A DNA stretch of 64,000 nt from Acanthosoma haemorrhoidale (lineage: Eukaryota > Arthropoda > Insecta > Hemiptera > Acanthosomatidae), in the NCBI GenBank assembly GCA_930367205.1, contig OV884009.1:124008639-124072638 (forward strand), in the 5' to 3' direction. The notes beneath the pieces are model-generated. The model was not told where the DNA came from. It worked only from the letters and a program-made list of their open reading frames with translations, and did no database searches. Positions 1 to 12,262 of the stretch are shown in pieces. The translations under genes were made by a program, and so were the position numbers. Every line of letters begins with the position of its first letter. Position 1 is the first letter of the stretch.

Positions 1-375
1 ACTGCATACCATCATTACAAATACATCTGTGTTGCTTTCTTCTACACACTCTTCCTTACTAACAATTTCATACCTCCTTTCCATATTCAACTCTAAAAAG
101 CAGACTTTCATTAACACTTAACCTACTCCTGACAATTGTCTTTTTGTCTTATTCAGCACAGAACATCAATAAATATCCTTTTAGAGCTGTCTTCTCTCCC
201 CCTCCCTCTCCCTTTCCCTCTTTTCCTCTCCATTTGACATGCCCCTTCCTCAAATATTTTCAAAACCAGAATGTTTAACTTTACATAATTTAACTAACTA
301 TTGAGTAGTTAATGTAATCCAAAGAAATTAATTAATTTGCTTTTATTTTTTTGTATAGTATACATAATTTTTTAG
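1..375. other. Intron or upstream sequence of Shc gene
   Basis: No coding exon is visible here. The stretch is AT-rich and ends in a pyrimidine tract and AG acceptor (374-375) just before the first Shc exon in the window. Since that exon begins inside the PTB domain, this is most likely the end of an intron whose upstream exons lie outside the window. Confidence 0.6.
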
Positions 376-549
376 GTTGATAAACGAGTCTCAAAAGCAT
401 TGGGAATAAAATTAAAAATGGATCATGCTGGATCAAATGTACAGCTGAATATTTCTGCCAAATCAATTTCCCTGCATACAACAGAAGGTAACCAGGCGGT
501 AACAAATCATGGAATGCCCAAGATTTCATTTGCATCTGGTGGTGATTCA
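376..549 (+). CDS. Shc: Shc adaptor protein, exon a (middle of PTB domain)
   Basis: This exon encodes 58 codons of the phosphotyrosine-binding (PTB) domain of a Shc adaptor, which docks on activated receptor tyrosine kinases and passes the signal to Grb2/Ras. Visible family signatures are GIKLKM, LNISAKSISLH and the conserved NHGMPKISFASGGDS, which corresponds to the NHHMQSISFASGGD strand of vertebrate Shc. The acceptor AG is at 374-375 and the donor is GTAGGT at 550. Both junctions are phase 0, and the next exon continues exactly as [11 protein letters not shown]. An ATG in this reading frame is not the true start: at least the first half of the PTB domain must be encoded upstream of the window. 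Confidence in the family is high. Confidence 0.93.
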
Positions 550-3500
550 GTAGGTATCTTTTATATTTTAATATCATATTACAACTATTTCAAATTTTTA
601 CGTTTGTCATGGCTCTATGTATGTTGTGATTGACCTATCAGTATACATTTATAATCATACATGTAAGGGTGTAGATGGGAACAAAATAAAATATATCCTT
701 GCTAAAACAGACCCTCATGGTTATACTTGACATCCTTTTTGTGATGTTTTAACTATCTATAATTATGTGTGTTGGCCAATGAAGGTTCTATATGACTCTC
801 ACTGTTTTATAGTTATTATTTTGTTTAGTGACTGCTTAATATTATATTAAAGCTGTGATAAAAAAAGGTCAATAAATAAAGGAGGTTATAGAAATCAGTC
901 TTATTCCTTAATGGTTTAACCATTAATGATAGGCCAAGTTCATTGCTAACATCAAACCGGATGACTATTGTATAATTGATTTAGCTTCGGGTAACTTTCA
1001 AGCAGCTTTAGGACATTAAAGTACTTAATAAACAATCAAGTTCTGCTAATTTATTTATCAAATAAAATTTTGTTCTTATATCATAATAACGCTATATTTT
1101 GGAGCCGCAAACAACTGAAAATACTTAATCAAGAACCTGCTAAGATTTTAAAGTTCTAACTAAGGAATGTAAGTCATTCCCTTACACTAGAGGATGGTGA
1201 GTTAAAGGATCAGAGCCAATAAATTGTATTTGTAAGAACTTATTAGAGGCCATCATAAAAACTTTTTACTCCAAATTAACATTTATAATGTTGGTTATAG
1301 ATTATTTAAGTGGTTTAATGGTCACTTAAAAATTTAAGATGGCTCTAAAAACAAATAATTTTAGGGCATACAAAAAAAATTATAATAGCAATATTTCAAT
1401 TAATGCTTAAAAATCACCAATCCAAATTTTTGTTAAATGCAATGGATAATACTACCAAAAGATGATGTTTGCATGTTTTAGGTGTTATATACTCGTTTTT
1501 ACTTATTGTGAGTTGTTTACTGCATGTTTTTTGGTGTTTTAATGCGTGAAAATCCAGTCTCTACACATCAGTAATAGATGATGAGTTTCGATCGACGTCC
1601 ACATTGACTATTTAATAATATTGGTTGGGTCAATAAAATACTGTAAAGAGCTTGATGAACAACTCATAATTAAAAATACCTATATGTAAATGTATCGTTT
1701 TAAGCAGCAATTCCACTGGAAATAAAAAAGATTTATTTGGCATAGATCGGGTTCTTTGACAGTATCTGTACCCACTAAAACTTACTATGTGCAAAGAAAT
1801 AAAATGAAAAAAATGTATAAAATTAAGCAAGATAAGATGTAATAAAAAATATACATATACACATATTTATCATGAATTAAAAATATAAAATTAAATAAAT
1901 GTAAACAAAAACCATATGAAAAAAATAAAAGAAGATAAAAAACAAATAAAATATCTAGAAAATACACACACTAATTCACAATTGGGCAATCACATATAAA
2001 TATTTACGCATTGATTGACCTGGCACATTGAAAAATAATAAGAAATGAAAATATCTTTAATAGATATGTACTTCTACATAATAGTAACCTATATTATAAA
2101 ATTAGATTGTTATAAAACTCGATACACTTTCAATTTGTGAAATAAAATAACTAAATAATCTTGTTTCAAACAGTTTTAATGAAGGAGCGTGGTGAATGGA
2201 GGAGGGAGGGCTTTCCAGAAGGATATTGTGATTATGAACAAGGAATATTGTAGTATTGTACTATAGGGTAACGACAGGATGTATTGTCTTTATTGAGTTT
2301 GGTGTAAACTTATGCTTTGCTGTTAAAAAAGTAGTTTAAATAACCTACTCTTCTGACCAATTCCTTTCCCATTAACTACATTATATAATTTTTAATGCTC
2401 TTGCTCTAATGACACAACGGGATGTGGGCATTGCCCCCCCCCCTGTTTTTAGACATAAACATCCTCTACCTCAAACAGAGACAGTAAAGTTCATTGGGCT
2501 GAAACTTGATAAACTCACACTTGATTGACGTGGAAACAACACACTCAATTAAAAAGACAAACTATGCCCAAAGGCTAAAACTGCTATATGATGCTACCGC
2601 TTGCTAAACAGATGATCATGGCTAACAAGGAAACAAAGCAAAGCGTATTTGTCCAGTCATCATTTTAGATTTGAATAACTTTTAGTAATATTTGGGCATG
2701 AGGTTTAAAAACTCAAATAAAATTTGCAAGGAATTATTTTTTTATAAATACGTAATCATTTTGATGCAATCTTCTTATTCAACTGGGGAGTGGAAATTGG
2801 CCAATTGGTTAATATCAGTGGAGGATAGCTACTACTATAGCCCAACTCTTTACCATATTCACAAGAGGAAACAATACTTTTATCCAGACTTGCAAATCTC
2901 TTAGAAACAATTTCTACAAATTTTAGAATAACCTAGCATTTATAAAAATTTGGGTACAGTTAATTTTCGACGTCACAAATCCATGTTACTCTTTGAAAGT
3001 ATCTGACCCGGGCAGAAATGAAATTGTGTCTACTCCCAGAAGATAAGCCAGTCAACATTAACCCACCTAGTTCACTGCTTAAAGTTGACTGTGCTGCTCC
3101 CTATACATCTTTCTCGTACCCAGATGCAATAAATAATACTATCTTTGGAAGTTCTGTCCTGCTTGCTCATTGGTAGGGAAATTTTCCCTGCAGGGGGGCT
3201 CTTGATTCATCATCACCAGAGAATTCGGGTCTATTCATCATCAGTCAGTACCCATTATAGAAAGATTGAAGTGGATACTGAGGAGAGGCCGTTGGACTGA
3301 AACTGAACCGACAGCAAGAGACACAATGAGTACTGCAATCTCCCACAAAGGAGCTAAGTGAGGAACCAAATCTTGTCCAAAGTAATCGTAGATATGTCAA
3401 GGTGCATACTTGGAGGGGAGGACTGTTACCTATGTGGGTTTGCGGGTTTCTCTGGTAAAGCCTGACATTTCCAAAGCTTCCAAATTAGGACAATCATCTT

Positions 3501-3728
3501 TCTGGTGATAATTAATACAAGATATTTCTGGAGGAACCAATTAAGAAAAAAAACTAATTTTTTAATTAAAAATTGCATTATCTTGTATAATATTAACTAA
3601 CATGAATCTTATAAGTAATTAAAAATATATTATGAACAAATGGTTTTGGATTCAAATTTCACAGCAGGTCGCCAACGCTCAGTTAGATGTTTTGAGGTAA
3701 ATTGTAACACAGCCCACAACCGGAAGTA

Positions 3729-4941
3729 AAGGGTTGGCCAAAAAGTCTGTTCGGTTTTTGTCATCACATAACTTCAAGCAGTCTAATATGTAACTAACTT
3801 CAGTCTGTCCCTTGCGAGTGCGCTCTCATCAGATGCTAGACATTTCAACGTAGTTTGACACGAAATTCCGATGAGACTGGTTGTATTTTGTGTGTTTAGG
3901 ATCATCCTGAAAATGGAAAACCAAAACAAACATTATCGACACCTCATGCTTTTTTATTTTAAAAAGGCAGGAAACTTGTAGGAAGATATGCACTGTATAC
4001 GGAGAGGATGCTGTTACAGAACGTGTGTGCCAGAAGTGGTTTTCAAGATTTCGATCGGGAAATGAGACGCACCTCGCTCTGGCCAGCCAACTGAGATTAA
4101 CAGAAGGAATTAGTCGACACCAATCCTCGTTATACAACTAGAGAGATCGCAGTTATCCTCAAAATATCCAAATCGAGTGTTGAAAACCATCTGCATCAAC
4201 TTGGCTGCGTGAGCAGGCTCGATGTTTGGGTTCCCCATCAACTTAGTGAGGCTAACCTCGCCCAAAAGATTTCCATCTGCGATTCGTGAAGAAAACGACC
4301 TTTTTTGAAGAGAATGATGACAGGGGGACAAGAAGTGGATCGTCTATAACAATGTGGAATGCAAACGCTCATGGGGGAAGCACGGCCAATTACCACAAAC
4401 AACCCCCCAAAGCAGGACTTCACCCAAAGAAGGTTATGCTCTCGATTTGGTGGGATTGGAGGGGTGTTTTCTTTTACGAATTTCTTCCCACAAACAGGGC
4501 TATCAATTCGGATGTGTACTGTGACCAGCTAGACAAATTAAATGCAGCGATCCACCAGAAGCGTTCCAGAACTAGCCAACCGTAAGGGGATTGTCTTCCA
4601 TCACGACAATACCAGACCGTACATTAAGTTACTGGAGCTTGGCTGGGAAGTTCTGCCGCACCCTCCATATTCGCCCGACCTTGCACCTTCAGATTTCCAC
4701 CTGTTCCGGTCTCTTCAAAATTCATTGAATGGACAGACCTTCAACTCTGAAGAAGATGTAAAAATCCACTTGGAAAATTTTCTCTTCATTCTTTGAGCAT
4801 GGAATTATGAATCTGCCCATGAGATGGCAGAAGATACTGGAACAAGACGCCAATTATATCATCGATTGAATAAATCGCTTTGTGTTTAAAAGTTGTCTTA
4901 TTTTCGCTTAAAACACAGAATGGACTTTTTGGCCAACCTGA
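3729..4941 (+). mobile_element. Degenerate mariner-like element in Shc intron
   Basis: The element is bounded by inverted terminal repeats. The left end reads GGTTGGCCAAAAAGTCTG (from 3732) and the right end, reversed, reads GGTTGGCCAAAAAGTCCA (ending near 4939). A TA dinucleotide lies outside each end (3727-3728 and 4942-4943), as expected for Tc1/mariner insertion. The length of about 1.2 kb is normal for mariner. The transposase inside is broken, so this is a dead copy. Confidence 0.88.
3913..4869 (+). pseudogene. Mariner transposase pseudogene
   Basis: The reading frame begins with ATG and MENQNKHYRHLMLFYF, the usual start of irritans-type mariner transposases, and soon hits a stop at KKAGNL*. 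Later pieces in shifted frames include GEDAVTERVCQKWF (helix-turn-helix region), HPKKVMLSIWWDWRGV, the second catalytic Asp in FHHDNTRP, and the third in [16 protein letters not shown], fitting the D,D34D mariner arrangement. The C-terminus reads MRWQKILEQ and ends at a stop near 4869. Several frameshifts and stops separate the pieces, and the first catalytic region (around 4300-4340) is damaged. It cannot encode an active enzyme. Confidence 0.88.
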
Positions 4942-6167
4942 TAGATCAAAAATAAATTTGATCTAAATGCCTTATTTGGTTAGTCCCAATTGATTTCGAG
5001 TATTCGAGGTGGTGAAATAGATCAGTATACTGTCCTGCAAGCAATGAGAATCAAATACACATTGTACAACTGCAAACACCTACCAAAACTTACATCTATA
5101 TGCCTTATAGTAATAATTAACCATTACATGTAATCTTAAATTTATGTAGAGAGCCGTCATTTATGACTGAACCAGAAATCTGTGTGGTCTTATCGAATAG
5201 CTATGCTGTTGAGGTATTCAATTAGGGACTCTTGTGGTTTCATCTCACATCTATGTTTAATTTATCGACTAACAAAGCGATCCTGGTGGTGGCGTTGTTT
5301 GTTGTTGCAACATTTAATAAAGAAGTCCTAAGGAACTTACCTTTCTCATGGGGAATACTCTTTTAGAACCATAGAACTATAGATAAACCAATAAGTAATA
5401 TGACTTGAAGAGTATTGTTTTCATACTGACAGACAGACAACTTTTCTTTTCATCTGTAGGGTACCAAATGAGATACTGACACTTAATAGATGTAGCAAAA
5501 TGATTTTTTTTTTTTAACATTTACTGGCTTGGCTCACTACTTTTTCTGACCCAAATTAAAGGCTTTTCTCATACTATGGTCCTGCGGATCTTTACATAGA
5601 AGCTCTGCACATTAGCTACCTATATGATGATGCGACACAATGGAAACATCGATAACTCAGACCTGTGATGGATTTAACAATAGAGCACACCAATAGTTGA
5701 TAGACAACTTTACAGGGAACATGGACTGCCTAGGAAACTTCACACCTAGTACAAAGGACTTAGTCTCAGTAATAATTGCCATGTCATCAGTAAACAGATA
5801 ATGATCATCAAATGACTCCTTTCTTATTCAAGGACATCAGAGCTTAGCCCCAAAGTATTAAATCACACTTATTACAACATATGTTCCAGGATGGTACCCC
5901 AGGTTATTGTATTACAGAACATGCACTAAAAGAATTCTATCAAGGTTCGTTCTTCCTTCACATGGATCGAGTTAGTTTAAGCAATAGCACCATCTTGAAG
6001 ACCAATAATAATCAGGTCAGCCTGATGAAGAACTTCAGCAAGAATGTTATAGATATGTATAGATGTTGCAAGAAATGCATCGTTTGATAGCCATTATACT
6101 TTAAATAAAAATATAACTATATTATGGGTAATTACTCCCTTAAAATATCAAAAAACAGACTTAAAAA

Positions 6168-6220
6168 ATTGTATTACTGACAAGTCTAATATAAAATTGT
6201 ATTACTGACAAGTCTAATAT
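6168..6220. repeat. 28-bp tandem duplication
   Basis: The unit ATTGTATTACTGACAAGTCT plus AATATAAA occurs twice in a row with a period of 28 bp, the second copy being partial. It lies in an intron upstream of the second PTB exon. Confidence 0.85.
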
Positions 6221-6397
6221 TATATTACATTTTATCAGTCTATTTGTTTAACTATTTAAAAAATATAAACCTTCCTCACTGTCACCTCTGCCAATTTTCT
6301 GCTAGTTATTATTGTTATGCAAGTATATTATTGTTGACAAATAAAAATTCTATTAAAATCATATTTTGTTAATTTGTTTGAACATTTTTTTAACCAG

Positions 6398-6564
6398 GAA
6401 ACTCCTGATTTCGTTGCTTATGTTGCCAAAGATGACCATGATTTCAGGGCTTGCTATGTACTAGAATGTAGTCGTGGAATGGCACAAGATGTAATAACTA
6501 CTATTGGACAAGCATTTAACCTGAGATTCAAAGATTACTTCACAAACAGCCCTGATTTGATGTG
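6398..6564 (+). CDS. Shc: Shc adaptor protein, exon b (C-terminal PTB domain)
   Basis: This exon encodes the last part of the PTB domain. [27 protein letters not shown] and [15 protein letters not shown] match the strand-and-final-helix segment of Shc PTB domains (vertebrate equivalent EYVAYVAK...[25 protein letters not shown]). The acceptor is CAG at 6395-6397 in phase 0. The donor GTAATT starts at 6565 and leaves two bases of a codon, completed by T at 8458 to give Cys. The exon is 167 bp. The final helix is intact, so the domain should be functional. Confidence 0.95.
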
Positions 6565-8457
6565 GTAATTATTCAATTTCATTTTTTTATTACTATTACT
6601 AATATAGGTCTTAGTTCTAATTGCAGAATTATATTCATTGATAAAAAAGGATAGATAATTGTTGGTATAGAATGATGCAAAAATTGGTTCAATTCATTAT
6701 ATTTTTGACTGATTGACTAGACTAAATAAATAGGAGGAAACAATGTGTATAATTTTATGCAAAAATTATGAAATTATCACTTATGATTTTAGGAAATAAA
6801 TTAAATTCAAAATTTATATTGAATAAATAACACACTTTCCAAAGAAACCTATTTTGTATCAGAAGTTTTTATTTTGGTGTTAGTCCCACCATTATAATTA
6901 ACCTATTTTATATTTTCCCCTTCTGTAATACTCTCTCACTGTTGGCTTCATGAACATACCATTCCACTCAGCATTTGTACTAACTTCCTCCAGTGTAGTC
7001 AGTATTTTGCTGCTGTTGGCAAGTGGTAAGATACTGCTCCATATACAGCCCATTGCAGTTTAACCTTTAATCGATGTCAATTTACTGGTTGCCTCTAAGA
7101 TGGTCCTCACAGATCTTCTAGGGTCATTCTGGGTAATATTGCCTGCTCAGTGGATCTGAAATCTCAGGGGATTAGTGTTGAATAACCATCTTCATTCTTG
7201 ATCTAGATGACGTGACCACGACCTTTTCGAATTCCAAGGGTCTTGCTATACACAGGCCCAACTATCCTTTACAGCAATTGATTCTTACACAATTGCAACT
7301 AGTCTTCTAGTTCTATCTACTCTATCTACTGTTGCAGTCTACATTTCTCATTCCATTTCCTGTCATGCATCCATGTCCAGGTGGGTGGCCTTATGAAATG
7401 AACTTTATTTCAACCTACATTGTTAAATATTCTTGAATTCACTGAACCCTTAAGTGTGTACTAAGGGAATCTGACAGTACCGGAGAGCTGATTGCATTCA
7501 GTTTTATAGGTGAATAAATACTGCAAAGTTGGTGGTTATTACTTTTGTTGTTGATTTTAGAGTAATGAAGGCCAAAGATTGATGTATCTGATTTAGATAC
7601 GTCTATGTAAATTAGAAAATGTTTTGGTATGGTATCCATTCATTTTTGAAATCTCTCTTTATTTATACTGTAATGGTGCTTATTACTAAACACTATTTTT
7701 AGTAAATTTTGATGGACTTAATTGCGGTTTCAGAGGTTGGCATTTCCATGGGGGAATATGTGCTTCTAATATACCGAATGCTTTTTGTTAAGTTGGCTAA
7801 CTGCAACTGTCCAAAGCTATTATGGTTAGTCTTTCAGTTTTCATTTGTCCTACTTGTGTATTGCTATGTTAACAGGGCCAGGGCACAGTGGTTTCAAAGG
7901 TTAAAATTGTTCTGTATTCTTACTTGCTTTTATCCTTAAATTTAAATCAGAATTCAATGTTGAGGATACCATTTGAAAGCTTATTAAAAGTATTGGAGAA
8001 TTTAGGCCGTTTCCAGAACTTGGCCAGATAAAGTAGTTAATGTTAACAACTTCAGACGTTTTCCAGGAATTTGAATTGTTCAATATTCATGAAGTTTGAG
8101 CTGCTGCTATGGCTTCTAGATAGTTATTTACAAAGTAAACGTACACCTGCCTTACAGTAAATTTAATGCTGATTATAGAACATTAGTCAGAAGTTGAGTT
8201 TAAGTGGAGAAAATCTGTTGGAAAACGGTTGGATTTCTCTCAGATCCATGAACTGGTCCGGAAACAGTTATTCCTTATCTAGTACCTAGCCCAGCCTCTG
8301 CCTTATTCTATCCACAGTTGCCTTAATAATTTCATTAAACTGAAAAATAAAAAAGTGTGTTAATGTTTTAAATTATATTAATTTATCTTGTTTCATACTG
8401 TTTTTATTTAGTTAACTAATATTATTTTTAAAATACCTACATATTTTTTTTTTTTAG
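6565..8457 (+). other. Shc intron (1.9 kb)
   Basis: AT-rich intron with GTAATT donor and a long T tract before the AG at 8456-8457. I see no element or exon-like sequence in it. Confidence 0.7.
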
Positions 8458-8624
8458 TGGCAATATCATTTCAAAAACTGCTGTTAATTCCCGAGATGTA
8501 GATCGAGAATATTATAATGATCTCCCAGGTAAAGTTCCACCAGATGTAGGCACTGTTCTAGGAAATTTTTCTGCTACTAACCCTCCACTCTTTAAGTCTT
8601 CAAGTAAATTATCTTCAATTAGAG
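8458..8624 (+). CDS. Shc: Shc adaptor protein, exon c (start of CH1 linker, YYND motif)
   Basis: This exon encodes the beginning of the proline-rich CH1 linker between PTB and SH2. The key feature is REYYNDLPGK, equivalent to the vertebrate Shc QYYNDFPGK box, where the twin tyrosines are phosphorylated and YxN recruits the Grb2 SH2 domain. The rest (PPDVGTVLGNF, then a Ser-rich stretch) is poorly conserved and probably disordered. The acceptor is AG at 8456-8457 and the donor GTGAGA at 8625. It ends with one base of a codon, completed by AA at 11039. Confidence 0.92.
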
Positions 8625-11038
8625 GTGAGATTTAAGTGTTCATACAGTTCTGTGCTCTCTATTTTCTTAGAAAAGAATATAGTACATTATTATTTACAGT
8701 AAATATTAATTTTAACAACTTCAGTTGGAAAATATTATTTTAGTTGTATTGAGAAATCTGTTTGAAATTGAAAATCATTATGGATGTTTTGCCTATAACA
8801 TCCAATATAGGTTGAATTCATTCACCTTTCATTCCTTGCTGGTGATCTAAGACAAGAATAATTATGAAGATTGTTTAACTGCAACCATGATCCAAATTAT
8901 TGTTTCTCCAAGTCACATCCTTAAATCATGGGGTTGTCAGTTTTTGGACAACAAAGATATAAAGAGGCTTGCTGTCCTGCAAGCAACTGAAAAGCTAGGG
9001 AATAAATATTTAGAGCAGCAACTACATGTATGAACACCAGTTAGTATGAGGTATCCATCTCCAAATAATGTTACTCTAAAATTGTGTTATCTGAGATATC
9101 TTCTCAATAACCTATGAAAGTGCTTAGCTTTATAACTAAATCTTATATACTGAAATTCCAGGAAAACGGGAGTACTGAGTTTTTGCAAAAAACATGTTGT
9201 ATTTTGGACTAGGTAAAGTTATGTCAGATTGATCCCTCTTCAGGGTGTTAAGTTCAGATAAACCTGGCTGAGTTCTGATTACTCTTTAGGCCTTGGATTT
9301 CCTGAGTTATTGAAGAAGAGGGGGGTCATAATACTGCAATCATGGTTTTGAGCAAAGTTTATTTATCAAGAATGGCTTGCTGGTAAAAAATGAGAAACGT
9401 TTAATTATTTATTAGTAATTAATTAGTTATTATGAGATCATCACTTGCAGGGGATCAGGACTTCACTTTATATATATATGTATTACAGTGATATTATGGT
9501 TCAATAATAAATAATTACATGTTAAATAAATTGTAAAATGTTTCATTAGGTATTAACATGTTCTAGAAGGTATGGAGAGAAAGAAAGTGGTGGTTAGCAA
9601 GGAGTGAAGGGCAATGACCAGTGAAGGTGTTTAGGGGTAGAGAAGCCAATCGACAGTCAAGATAGTTGGTTGGAAAGCCTAGAAAGTGGTTTTTTTTAGA
9701 GGTGAAAGAACAGTGAATACTAGAGTGAGAAAATTCACCAAGCCTTCACGTTATAATGAAATTATCCTGATGGGGGTTGCACTAAGCGATGTATAACAGA
9801 GCTCAGTTATAGTCTTTCTGAGTAACAAATCTTCATTTCAGAAAAGATAATTATAATTTAATAAGGCAATCAATAGTTGTGATAAATGGTCTCATTTATT
9901 TCATATTTATAAAACATATTTTCTTTCTCATGCATACAATCTGCAAGTAAACTATATGAACATATATACAATAGCTGTTGAATACCTATTAGTTGCAATA
10001 TTTATTTATTTATAAGGAAGCTTACCAACAGGCAAAAGCTCAGTTATTCAGTAAAAATTAATGTTAACCCTATGATTACCATGGCAGTACCACAACTAGT
10101 TTGCTAAAAAACCCATTATAAAACAACAATACCTTAAAAACGCACCTATTTCTGTGAGTTTTTATTCTCAAACTATCTGAAATCACATAACTAGAAATGA
10201 TTCAATCATAGTGTATAAAATTTCAAATATATAATGGTCTCATTTATAATGGGATTCCCATATTGCTCATTTGCCGCAATTTCATGCCGACCTCTACTCA
10301 TTACATTGAACAGCTGATGACCGAGTGGTTGGTGAATATATTTACTAGACACATATGTATAGACAACCAGTGGTGCATTTTATGAACATGATTGATAAAG
10401 CCACTATCAGTCCATTCATCGTGTGCACAATCCACATATATATTCTTGAGCACTCATCTAATATGATTCCATAGCAGTGGAATCAATCCTATACTCATTG
10501 AAGCCTGGATTTTCTTCCAGGAAAATTATTTTTGAACCTTTGTTCAAGAGGAGGTTGAGTAATGTTTATTTGTATCTCACAACCCATGAAAATACTTGAG
10601 AAATTGAAAATGATTCTTGATAACATTAAAGTGAGGTGAGATATTGGATTGGAAATCAGACCCACCACAATCATCAGCAACACCTGGAAAAAAGAAATGA
10701 TATCAGGCTACTTCATGTCCATAACAAAAGAATGCTGCTTTCTCCAAACTAATTGAAAAATGCACATTCGTGCTAGAGTCTTAATGGACCTTGGCCTCTA
10801 CCAGCAGTATCCTCCAGTGGCTGGAACCCATAGCCTTGAGTTCTTTTTCCACGATAACTAGCCATTGAAGTACAGGGTCTCAGATTGCAAAATGCTGAGG
10901 TAATAAAAATTATTATACGTGTAATGTGAATATTATTTTCTTATGAAAAAACGGTCAGTAACATCTTGATCATTTAACAGTCACATAATTATTTATTTCT
11001 TTAGAGTAACTTAGATATATTTATTTACTATGTTCTAG
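8625..11038 (+). other. Shc intron (2.4 kb)
   Basis: AT-rich intron with GTGAGA donor and TTCTAG acceptor. A short TA tract lies near 9470. I see no recognisable element or gene. Confidence 0.7.
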
Positions 11039-11167
11039 AAAGAATTCCATCAACAAATCTAATCGACTTAACAAGTGAACTTCCTCCACCACCTCTTCAT
11101 AACCATAACTACGTAAATGATATAATTTTCAATCCAAGACCTGCTCCAAGAGATGTTTTTGATATGC
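11039..11167 (+). CDS. Shc: Shc adaptor protein, exon d (CH1 linker, YVND motif)
   Basis: This exon continues the CH1 linker. It holds a Pro run (ELPPPPLH), then NHNYVNDII, whose YVN corresponds to the single Grb2-binding tyrosine of vertebrate Shc (YVN motif), and FNPRPAPRDVFDM, which leads into the adaptin-binding box (vertebrate PAPRDLFDMKPFED). The acceptor is TTCTAG at 11033-11038 and the donor GTGAGT at 11168. The last base, C, starts a Gln codon finished by the next exon. Both YxN docking sites are therefore retained in this protein. Confidence 0.93.
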
Positions 11168-11270
11168 GTGAGTCTTATTTCACAAACATAAAGATGTACA
11201 AAAATCTTAAAATACAAGTCATTACTTGAAATTGTGATTTTTTTTTAAAATAAACAAGTTTTAATTTTAG

Positions 11271-11374
11271 AACCTTTTGAAGAAAGCCTTTCTTCTGATA
11301 TTGCTCAACTTCAACACGAGGATTGGTTTCATGGTATTATTGATAGAGCTCAAGCTGAATCGTTGTTAAAAGAG
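11271..11374 (+). CDS. Shc: Shc adaptor protein, exon e (adaptin box and start of SH2)
   Basis: After a 103-bp intron, by far the shortest here, the exon completes FDMQPFEESL, the conserved adaptin-type motif, and enters the SH2 domain with EDWFHGIIDRAQAESLLKE, matching the first strand and alpha-A helix of Shc SH2 (vertebrate PWFHGKLSRREAEALL). The acceptor is TTTTAG ending at 11270. The donor GTTTAT at 11375 is non-ideal after the +2 position, but the phase-0 junction to DGDFLVRES is exactly where the family alignment demands it. Confidence 0.93.
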
Positions 11375-12151
11375 GTTTATATTACTTATATAGTTATAAT
11401 TTTAGGAGATGTGGTTAATATGAGTAAATTAATTTATCGATATAATGAAATTTTTCGGATTGTATGGTTGTGTAAATTCACTATATAAATTCTGTTATTA
11501 ACCCTCAAGTGGTATTTATTAACCCTTGTAGTAGTGCTGTAGCATACCACTGATATCACAAGCATTTTGGTATATTTTGTTCTCATAATATTCTAAAAAC
11601 TTTTAATAAATAAATTATTTAGTTTTATAATTTGGATAGGTAAAATAAATAGTTTAATTAAAATTAAACTTTTTAAGAAAAGATTGTATGATACATTTAA
11701 AATTCCTGTTTTGGAGCCTTCTGATTTCACAAATATGTTCCAACAGCCTACATAAGAAGCGGGAAAACATTTATTATTACTATTTCACAAAAATGATACT
11801 AAATAACAAAAAATAAGTTTCATGGGTGGTGGCATGGTGTAGATATGCCACTGAACAGTAGTAACAGTTTAAACGAGCTATTCACTTGTACTGTACTCCT
11901 ATTCCTATAAAACTTCAGAAATTCCTAAAAACATGTTCCGCGTAATCCATGAATACAATAAGCAGAATTTAGTAGTTCTCTTTTCAAGTTTAACAGATAC
12001 AAGCAGATGAATTTTGGTAGCACATTGATACCAGTGCCCCCGCTCAAGGATGAAATATATGATGATAGAACTCTTTAAGAATTGTTAAAAGTCTGAATTT
12101 ATGTGTTCTCTAATAACGTATTAGTTTTTGTAAACTTTTGCCTTTTTTTAG
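11375..12151 (+). other. Shc intron (0.8 kb)
   Basis: AT-rich intron splitting the SH2 domain, with weak donor GTTTAT and acceptor TTTTTTTAG. Nothing else is recognisable in it. Confidence 0.75.
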
Positions 12152-12262
12152 GATGGTGACTTCCTCGTTCGAGAATCTGGCAGTACTCCTGGGCAATATA
12201 TATTAACAGGGTTACAGGGCTCCACAAAAAAACATCTACTTCTCATTGATCCAGAAGGAATG
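12152..12262 (+). CDS. Shc: Shc adaptor protein, exon f (SH2 core, FLVRES)
   Basis: This 37-codon exon holds the phosphotyrosine-binding core of the SH2 domain: [16 protein letters not shown] with the invariant Arg of FLVRES, then [19 protein letters not shown], matching vertebrate Shc TGLQSGQPKHLLLVDPEG. The phosphotyrosine-pocket Arg and the His of KHLLL are present, so ligand binding should be intact. Both junctions are phase 0. The donor GTAATA begins at 12263. Confidence 0.95.

Larger units (their letters stand above)
550..6397 (+). other. Shc intron (5.8 kb)
   Basis: Long AT-rich intron between two PTB exons. It carries a degenerate mariner element (3729-4941), a 28-bp tandem duplication (6168-6220), and otherwise no sequence I recognise. 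Short open frames here, for example near 2692 and 5881, have no recognisable domain and are taken as chance. Confidence 0.75.

Noticed and set aside
400..633. A 77-residue protein starting at 400
   Set aside because: Only 376-549 is coding, as an internal Shc exon. The rest of the frame is intron read-through and the start is not an ATG.
5881..6087. 68-residue open frame in the first Shc intron
   Set aside because: No recognisable family, and the flanking Shc exons join in phase without it.
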